A stretch of 64,000 nt of DNA from contig JAEMBT020000006.1 of NCBI GenBank assembly GCA_018873245.2, positions 3,629,855-3,693,854 on the forward strand, in the 5' to 3' direction. Position numbers and translations under genes: made by a program. Shown here piece by piece: positions 57,352-64,000 of the stretch. Under the pieces are notes generated by a model that saw only the letters and a program-made list of their open reading frames with translations, had not been told where the DNA came from and ran no database searches. Source of the stretch: Archegozetes longisetosus (lineage: Eukaryota > Arthropoda > Arachnida > Sarcoptiformes > Trhypochthoniidae). The number at the start of each line of letters is the position of its first letter. The stretch's first letter is position 1.

Positions 57352-57810
57352 CAAACTGCCCAAAAACAAAAAGTGAAGTGGAACGTTACCACAACATTCA
57401 GAAACACTCATGTCGAATGATGGATAACTTCAAGAAGCTTCCGTGATACAATGAGATTTGTTGATATAAGGTCCAAAGTGAATATCCAGGTGAGTGCGCA
57501 GATAAAAGTTGATAAGAAACTTGTCAATGAAAAGTATAAGATTCGAAAATAGTTTCCTAAAAACAAGGAAATTCAGGAGTTTCTAATTCTCTAAAAATTA
57601 CCTGGTAAAGGACATCTAGGATTCTGTGTAAATAGCAGTACACGTCATGGTGAAAATAATAATAATTTTCATTTAAAAATAATTCACAAAAGTAATCTTT
57701 GCAATACTTGTAAAAAATGCCGTTATGTTTATCACAGGGAAATGAATAAACGTGAAAACCATTGTCAATATTATCATTTTGATTGCATTAAGTATGGGTT
57801 TGATCAATAA
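57352..57810 (+). pseudogene. Possible Wnt-like gene fragment, decayed
   Basis: Segment 1 (57352-57489) lies between an acceptor-like TCTATCTGTAG and a donor-like CAG|GTGAGT. One frame reads ERYHNIQKHSCRMMDNFKKLP, and after a frame change at a CTTCCG the next reads SFRDTMRFVDIR. This order resembles the Wnt block H-G-x-S-G-S-C-x5-W-x-x-LPSFR around the palmitoylated Ser. Segment 2 (57601-57810, 69 codons to TAA) has GFCVNSSTRHG, then SNLCNTCKKCRY and HCQYYHFDCIKY, resembling the Wnt C-terminus FC...G, LCCGRGY and CHCKFHWCCYVKC with several Cys replaced by Tyr or Asp. The Wnt Ser itself is not conserved. Stops and shifts make it a pseudogene. The family call rests on pattern order only and could be wrong. 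Confidence 0.4.
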
Positions 57811-57942
57811 AGTTGATTTTCTTCTTCTTGACTCTCGTTAAGAAAATTTCATTATTTTCAAAGTAATATATGAAAAATACCTAGCAGAATGTTGTGAAAT
57901 TGTTGTGAGGATCTCAATTAGATATTCTAACAGAGACAAGTC

Positions 57943-58180
57943 AGCTCGAACATGTAAACCCTAAACCCGTTAAAGACCCGTAAAAGCCTAAATCCGTACA
58001 GTTGAATTTTAAAAATCTTCCTCCAAAAACCCTTACATTAGGAAGTTGTAGATTTCCCTTAGAAATTAAAACGTTCAATTCATGTGTAGGGACTTTTGTA
58101 GGAAAATTTTTAAAATCCAACTGTACGGGTTTGGGTTTTTACGAATCTCCAACGAGTTTAGGGTTTACATGTTCGAGCTC
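57943..58180. mobile_element. Short fold-back MITE, ~238 bp
   Basis: Left AGCTCGAACATGTAAACCCT and right AGGGTTTACATGTTCGAGCT are exact complements; arms of about 85 bp continue through CCGTACAGTTG. A 67-codon frame at 58002-58205 falls entirely on the palindrome and is not a gene. Confidence 0.85.
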
Positions 58181-58839
58181 TAGCCAGAATATGAAGGAAT
58201 ATTGAGGTTGTGTTTCAATTCGTCACATTTACTTTCAATAGATGACATGTGTCCGAAAATTTTACATAAGAAATGAAAGAGTTTCAAGAGAATATCAAGT
58301 GTTTCAAGTTTCTTCAGAATTATTCTTTAGGTTTTACATTAGAATTATTCTCATAGTGAAAGACGTTTGAACTGATAAAGATATATATTTGTCTGATTTT
58401 AAACTTAGAGACAGATGTTATGAGTAGAAACTTTTTTGATGGTTCAACATCTCCAAAAAGTTTCATTATATGTCTGAATAACACATATTTTCATAAGTCA
58501 TACAAATAAAATTTACGTCCACTTCTAAGTCTGTTATCATTTAAAAATCTAGCTAATTGAGTACAATGACAAAATTTATGTCCAACTATTAATTAAATAA
58601 TGAGTTAATATATCTGTTGTTAAACTAGAGAATATTTGGCAATCATTTAAGGTTTATTCTTCATCATCTAGAAATGATCTTGAGCAAGGTGTCAGTTTTG
58701 ATAAACTTTTATTTTGAAATGATATAATTCTATCTTATTTTTAAAGAAATCGGAAGATATTCATTTCATCGGCTTATTGAAAGTGATTCATAATGGATAA
58801 ATCTTATTCAAATTGACTTTTTTCACATTGACCAATTTT

Positions 58840-58858
58840 ATATTATTATTATTATTAT

Positions 58859-58926
<68 letters not shown>
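58840..58926 (+). repeat. Compound (TAT)n-(TAC)n microsatellite
   Basis: About 7 TAT/ATT units followed by about 22 CTA units without interruption. Confidence 0.95.
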
Positions 58927-59249
58927 AATAAAATAAATGTTACTATTTGGGAATTAGTTCTAATTAGAAAATAAAATTTTATAATTGAACGGAAATTGCA
59001 TTATAGTTTCATTTTCAATGAATGTTTGAGTTTCAATACAGAAAAATTTATTTTATCACATAAACTTCAAATTAATATTTAACATAAAAATCTAGCATTG
59101 TATACAATTTACCATTGAATTAACTGCTTCCTAAATGTTAAGTAATTGCTTCTATAGCATAAGTCGAGTTGTAAAAAAGCATTTTTAAAACATGCGTTAA
59201 TTTTTTCTCGGTGCAGCCTCGGAACAATTTTATGTTTTGTTTAAAGATT

Positions 59250-59272
59250 TGGAGGGAGGGAGGGAGAGAGAG
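59250..59272 (+). repeat. GGGA/GA purine-rich simple repeat
   Basis: Four GGGA-type units then GAGAGAGAG. Confidence 0.8.
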
Positions 59273-59949
59273 AGGTTCAAAAGTTGAAATTCTATTATAG
59301 AAAAACTTACAAAATTTCTGGAATTATTTTTATATGTATAACAAAATTTAAAATAACTTTGAACTTCTCAGTCATAAAAATAAAACAATTTAGCGCCTGG
59401 ACTAACGTTTATGGAAACTAAATTATGAATTACAAACAGCTTCTTGTTCTATCTCAGACACTCAATAATTGTTATATAGTTTATCCTAAGTTAACTGAAC
59501 AGCTCGGTGCAGCGAAAAGCGTTCGCCAAAGCCAGGATACATTATGAATGCCCAATTGAAAATATTAATTATAAAACTTCGAATTACTATATTTATTCTT
59601 TAATATCTACGCAAATGCTAAAGTAACAGAATACGACTAATTCGCAAGAACTATGACCTTAAACCGATAATTTAGGCGAACTTTTGCGAAAATCTTCGGT
59701 AATTTTCACGATTTTCAGAAGAGCTTACTACTGTTGACTGAACTTTCTATTGCAACATATCCGAAGGTATAGAATTAAATTAATGTAACTTTATATTAAG
59801 GGATCATCTCACTAGCTTATAGACACAATATCGAAATTACATCCTTTTGCGTTGGTTGGCATTAATAAGTCAATATCGACCAGTTTTTGTCTTCAAAAAT
59901 GGATAAATTCGTGTATCGCATGTAATAAAATTTGTTAACACTCGAATGA

Positions 59950-60830
59950 GAGAGTCAACAAAATATCTACGAAAGGTTGACGAAGACATTTGCTGACGAT
60001 TACCCATCGTTTCAGCTATCAAAAATTGGGCTCGCGATGTGTGCTTCGAAAGAGTACTTGCAGAAGATGAACCTTGAAGTAATCGACCTTCAGTTCCATT
60101 CGCTGGTGAAAATATTCAGATAGTAAAAAACAATAATGAAGGATTAATCAATTACACTAGGCGAAGTAGCCTACATCTTAGGCATTAATCACAAGTGAAT
60201 CCACGACAAGAACAGGAGGTGTCAAAGGTGTATTAACATCGGATGCCATGAATCCTTAGGAGCAACGGTAAATATAATAAGGTTAAGATGTCTAAAGACT
60301 GTTTAGTCCGTTATAGTCAGGACCCCGAAGACTTTGAGGTTCGAATTGCTATTGGGAATTAAACTTGGATCTATTTATAGGCATACGAATCCTGAAGGGC
60401 AACCATAAAGTGGAAACATTAGACAAGTCCAACTCAAAATGTAGTCTACTAGATCAGCATATGGAGTTATGACCACATTGTTCTGGGGCTCGAAAGGAAT
60501 AACCATGATGTGCTATATACTTCGTGATGAGATGATAAAAGGATCATGTTATGCAACACTAATATACCGATTACCAGAGGCTATTAATAAAAGGAATAGC
60601 TATTAGACGAAAATGTCAAACCACATATTTCCAAAATTTACACGGTGGCCATCATTAAATACGGTTTCAATTTGTTCCTTATTCACCTATTAATTTGATA
60701 TGACATCCTCAATTACTATTTATTCAACTGTTTAGGAAGTCATCTTTATTGTAAGAGGTTTCAGGACGAATACAGTATGAGATTAATCCTGTAGTTAATG
60801 AATGGATCGATGCGTAGCCAACAGACTTAA
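59950..60830 (+). pseudogene. mariner transposase relic
   Basis: Scattered over three frames but in the right order: KNWARDVCFERVLAEDEP and ITLGEVAYILGINHK (DNA-binding domain, about 59995-60190), then at about 60355 a T-W-I-Y-L segment matching the catalytic G-D-E-T-W-x-x block in which GAT reads AAT and GAA reads TAA, then TLFWGSKGITMMCYILRDEM, IKGSCYATLIYRL and PEAI (about 60480-60590). These are the signature of animal mariner transposases. The first catalytic Asp and the next Glu are lost and there are many stops; long dead. Terminal repeats not identified. Confidence 0.8.
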
Positions 60831-61459
60831 TTATAAATACTATTTCTTCACTATTATTTTAATGTTTGAAAAGTTTGAGAATAGTAACTACAAGTAACTT
60901 AAAGTAACTAGAAAACCGAAAATGGAACATTTATGTTCTGATAATTCAGAATATTCACTATTTCCAAAATTTCAGAAATTTCAATATTTTCGTATTAGAT
61001 CCGAACCTACTCCAAATCGATGAAAGACAAAGGCGGCATATGAAAATTATGTTAGACAATTTAATTATAAACATTCCCATACTAATACAGGATGTTATTG
61101 ATGCATAAATATGTATATATTGTAATATAAGCTATTACAGGATACTAGAGGTAGATCATTTTTTGAGTCAAATTTCAAACTAATATTACAGGATAACGAA
61201 ATGAGATATTTTAATTCTATCTTCACCAAATTATAACTATAATTAAAAGCTTTTAAGAACACATTAAAATGTTTATATAAATAATTTTTTAGTAACGGAA
61301 AATTGTGTTTGTAAATTTCAAATGACTATTGTCATATGATACCAATTAAAACCCAAACGTTTCTTGGTGTTAAATTAAAGCACTAATAGTCTAGTTTTAA
61401 TTTTTGAAGAGTCTGCTTTGGGTTTCTTTTGGTAACAAGTACAACTTATAAAAATAGAA
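60831..61459. other. AT-rich spacer, no gene seen
   Basis: No coding region recognised. A CTTATAAAAAT TATA-like run lies just before the ATG of the next reading frame (61447-61457). Confidence 0.4.
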
Positions 61460-62144
61460 ATGTCCGAACAAATGTCACATTTACCTAATTTAAGATATAA
61501 ATATTGTGCTTGTTGCACTGTCCGGTTGGATAGTATTATAAGACGTGATGTAAGACGCGTCAACGAAAATGATTTAGTGACTAAATTAAATACTGTGAAG
61601 CCGATAATATTAACAAATAAAAGAAAATCAATGGATTCAACACTGATTAACAAAGGTGATTTAATTTGTGGAAATTGTAGAAACTTTGCTAAAAAGTTCA
61701 AAGGTGATAATACTTCAAATGTGAACGTGTCACTACCTATTACAACTAATTTGTATCCATCATTATTAAGTTTAAATTCCCCGGATAACTCTAGCACATC
61801 CCATAGTACACTACCTATTGCCAGCACTTCTACTGCCACCACATCCACTGCCAGCACATCCCTTCCCAGCTCATCACACGCTAGCTCTGCTAATACAAGT
61901 TCACGTTTGTATCCATTATTACCAGACTCATCAAGCGATGAAAGTGATAGCGGTGAGGTAACGTTAAAAATTCCTAGATCAATGAGAGCTAACAAAAACT
62001 GTATAATATGTAATAAGTCAAAAATCTTATAAATGTTCCTGAACTATATAATGACAATTCTAATGTACTTGGTAATGATACTACTTTGATACGTGCGAGA
62101 ATTCAATCGCGACATAAAAGTAGCAAAAATATTTTACTTATATA
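61460..62144 (+). pseudogene. Zinc-ribbon-like protein of unknown family, one frameshift
   Basis: 190 codons from ATG 61460 to 62032, then the reading continues in the next frame (NLINVPELYNDNSNV...ARIQSRHKSSKN) to TAA at 62144, suggesting one indel in the run of A near 62020. Cys pairs at 16/19 (KYCACC) and 70/73 (LICGNC) could form one zinc ribbon; a third pair at 181/184 (NCIICN) may start another. Residues about 95-165 are a Ser/Thr-rich low-complexity linker, followed by an acidic DSSSDESDSGE patch. Such a build is common in nuclear or transposon-encoded proteins, but I do not recognise the family. If the break is a sequencing error the gene could be intact or be a first exon. The opposite-strand frame is a shadow. 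Confidence 0.4.
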
Positions 62145-62265
62145 ACTTATTACAAGTCAATAAATAATCATACGGCAATTAAAGACACAATATGCACCTG
62201 TCATAGTGGCAAAGGACCATGGGATGTTGTGCACACGCTACCAGTGTTATTTACTATTTAAGTAA

Positions 62266-62562
62266 TCAACGCTATGCCCCAACAAAAAACCAACAATTAC
62301 AGTTGATACAATTTATCCACAATTTGTTCCCAATGAAAGTAGCGCCAGCAGTGATAGTGATAATTGTCGTATGAATGCCAACTATGACAGTTCTGATACT
62401 ATTATTGATAGTGACCATTATGATAGTGACCATCGTGATATTGACCATCATGATAATGAAAAGCTTGACAGTGACCAGCGTGACCAAGATCACATTGAAA
62501 ATCGTGTTGAGCACCTTACAATTTACCCTGATATCTCTACAATGTTACCAACAATAGATTAA
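62266..62562 (+). CDS. Asp/Ser/His-rich low-complexity frame, possible exon
   Basis: Open without ATG from 62266, first ATG at 62371, stop 62562. The middle is built of near-repeats of D-S-D-H-(Y/R/H)-D, and the end is a more normal HLTIYPDISTMLPTID. Cys pairs are absent. It could be a downstream exon or continuation of the zinc-ribbon frame (about 120 bp after its end), or simply a diverged GTGACCAT-type nucleotide repeat. Unknown function; weakly supported. Confidence 0.25.
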   Translation, partial: STLCPNKKPTITVDTIYPQFVPNESSASSDSDNCRMNANYDSSDTIIDSDHYDSDHRDIDHHDNEKLDSDQRDQDHIENRVEHLTIYPDISTMLPTID

Positions 62563-63405
62563 AACTCATACTTTTGTTGTATATATGTCTTATAGTATGT
62601 ATATATTGTCAAACTGTAAGAATTTCCATAATATTTTATTTGTCCATAACTTTTTAAATAATGCGCCGATTTTTAAAATTTTTGCTTAATTATATATCAT
62701 TTTATATGCTTTATATCTGGGCAAATTAAAATTAAAATTGCTACATGTTTTTTCATCTACCGCCTTTGTCTTTCCTATTTTTTAATAGGCATCTTTTTAA
62801 GGCACCAGAAAATTTTTAAGAATAACATGAATTTCTAATTTTTTGAAATAATTAATTTAATAAAGCTAGCGACTTAAAAATTATTTTTACAGAGACAATC
62901 ATTTTTGTCACTTGATTTGTCTTATTCTACTAAAATATGTGATTTTCAGAGAAAACTAGAAGTCCATTAATAATTTTTGATGCACTGAAGCCACTTTAAC
63001 TTTTATATGTACTTGAGAAGTTTTTGAAAGACAATATGAGAATCTTATAGAAAAACATAGCCTAATTGTTATAAATTTTTAAAAAGCATTTAATTATATA
63101 TTCAGATTAGACAAGTTTCACTGTACCAATAAATTCTTAACCCATCAAGGTTTCAGAACTTCAAGTATTGTTACTCGTTACTGAAAAATTTTGAGCGAGG
63201 ATAGTCATTCTTAGGGTTGTTAGAAACCTTTAATAATGTTTAACTGATGAGGTCCTGAATAAGTGAAGGGAAATATTATATTAGGGTGTTCCATTCAAAG
63301 TGACACAGGCTTGTGGCAGTGTGTCTTGGATGCTACAGGGTGGAATTGGTCGCCATTTCAGATTTGTATTTGCTGATTCTTGATTTGTGAAAGAAGTCAA
63401 ATTAA
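62563..63405. other. AT-rich spacer, no gene seen
   Basis: No coding region. AGGGTGTTCCATTCAAAGTG near 63284 looks like a transposon end of the mariner type but no partner was found. Confidence 0.35.
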
Positions 63406-63526
63406 CTTTTCCGGATCAATTATGGAAGTACAAGAGTTGGTCAACTATATTAATGATTATGAGCAACGAAGTCTCATTAAAAACAGAATTGACTAACTCC
63501 TTTCTTTCCACAATTGATCCGAAAAA
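63406..63526 (+). repeat. Imperfect ~120-bp hairpin, pre-miRNA-like or tiny palindromic element
   Basis: CGGATCAATTATGGAA ... GAGTTGGTCAA ... TTAATGA faces TCATTAA ... TTGACTAACTC ... TTCCACAATTGATCCG across a loop of about 17 bases. The stem is about 50 bp with scattered mismatches and bulges. A microRNA-type precursor and a MITE are both possible. Confidence 0.5.
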
Positions 63527-63630
63527 TCTTATTTGTTTCATAGGACGAGAATTGGTGAATACAAGTCCGGGATGGCTATCAGATCTATTTTGCGGTTTCC
63601 GGGGTACGCCGTTGGGGACCTGGACGAAAG

Positions 63631-63757
63631 ACTGACAACCAAAAGACCGACAACCGAAAGACCGACAACCAAAAGACCGACAACCAAAAGACCGACAACC
63701 AAAAGACCGACAGCCAAAAGACCGACAACCAAAAGACCGACAGCCAAAAGACCGACA
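63631..63757 (+). repeat. 15-bp minisatellite, 8 units
   Basis: Eight full units of AC(C/T)GACA(A/G)CC(A/G)AAAG plus a partial one. The unit has no stop in several frames, so long frames appear on both strands (TTKRP repeats on plus; VVGLL and GCRSF repeats on minus). These are probably artefacts of the repeat; no signal peptide or start context supports a gene. Confidence 0.9.
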
Positions 63758-64000
63758 TTTAAGCTGAATAATTATTGTCCTCGTTTTATCGATAACCACA
63801 TTTGTAATGATAGCTGAAGAAGAGCAAGCCGAAGAAGTTGTTCGAACAAAAGATATCAAAACAGTACTGATCCATACCTTCAGACGAGTGGTTAGAGTAT
63901 AAACATTACTATCACCATATGTGACATGGATCAGTTAATGGTGACCATTTTTATACTCAAATAACTTGCATGACGACGTACACCAACAATATTTCGATGT
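63758..64000. other. No gene recognised at window end
   Basis: Short stretch without recognisable coding or repeat structure; any feature is cut by the window edge. Confidence 0.3.

Larger units (their letters stand above)
58181..59949. other. AT-rich spacer with microsatellites, no gene seen
   Basis: No coding region. Holds the (TAT)n(TAC)n run at 58840-58926 and a GGGA/GA purine run at 59250-59272. Confidence 0.4.

Noticed and set aside
58002..58205. 67-codon frame
   Set aside because: Falls on the arms of a perfect-ended palindromic MITE; an artefact of its sequence.
60335..60360. GGTTCGAATT as a tRNA T-loop
   Set aside because: No acceptor stem or anticodon arm fits around it, and the stretch reads as a mariner transposase relic. 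No tRNA was found elsewhere by eye, though a tRNAscan-SE run would be needed to be sure.
61375..61995. 206-codon minus-strand frame
   Set aside because: Antisense to the zinc-ribbon frame; its Leu/Val repeats mirror the Ser/Thr-rich linker of the plus strand and contain no motif.

Overview
The window is nuclear DNA of an animal, most likely an arthropod. It is strongly AT-rich (roughly 70% by eye) and gene-poor. Genes carry GT-AG introns and AATAAA signals, and mobile DNA is dense: hAT, Tc1/mariner, Merlin, a probable piggyBac MITE and several fold-back elements. A short (AGGTT)4 run matches the usual arthropod telomere unit. The transposase families and an intronless secreted GH43 glycosidase (a class known as horizontally acquired genes in springtails, mites and some insects) would suit a springtail, mite or insect. 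The species cannot be fixed from the sequence.

Layout. 1-20 kb: almost no coding potential. Three old tandem copies of a long non-coding unit, about 7-8 kb apart, are recognisable by colinear blocks. Each has a better-kept ~67-bp core that can fold as a hairpin. 20-23 kb: one two-exon gene for a small secreted, probably extracellular-matrix or cuticle-like protein. 25.8-30 kb: inverted repeats and a cluster of degraded hAT elements, one with a nested TTAA-flanked MITE. 30.5-32.9 kb: a two-exon carbohydrate sulfotransferase gene (copy A). 33-47 kb: a transposon graveyard (hAT with a nested Merlin, an internally deleted Tc1-like element, two pieces of a DUF4817-type mariner transposase, a GC-rich 1-kb fold-back element, a Merlin-like MITE and a nearly intact hAT with a perfect 8-bp target duplication). 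The intronless GH43 arabinanase-like gene sits inside it. 48-50.8 kb: the second sulfotransferase gene (copy B), inverted relative to A. 50.8-54.5 kb: composite and fold-back elements and an inverted fourth copy of the non-coding unit. 55-61 kb: more hAT and mariner relics and a probable dead fragment of a Wnt-like gene. 61-64 kb: zinc-ribbon-like and Asp/Ser-rich reading frames of unknown nature, a miRNA-like hairpin and a 15-bp minisatellite.

How it fits together. Sulfotransferases A and B and the flanking non-coding unit copies (15.8-18.2 kb and 52.2-53.4 kb) form the arms of one large inverted segmental duplication, later broken up by insertions. The two sulfotransferases are a patchwork: the 3' half of the gene, its 3' flank and the intron are nearly identical between copies, while exon 1 and the start of exon 2 differ, which points to gene conversion. 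Probably functional protein-coding genes number about four: the secreted protein, the two sulfotransferases and GH43.
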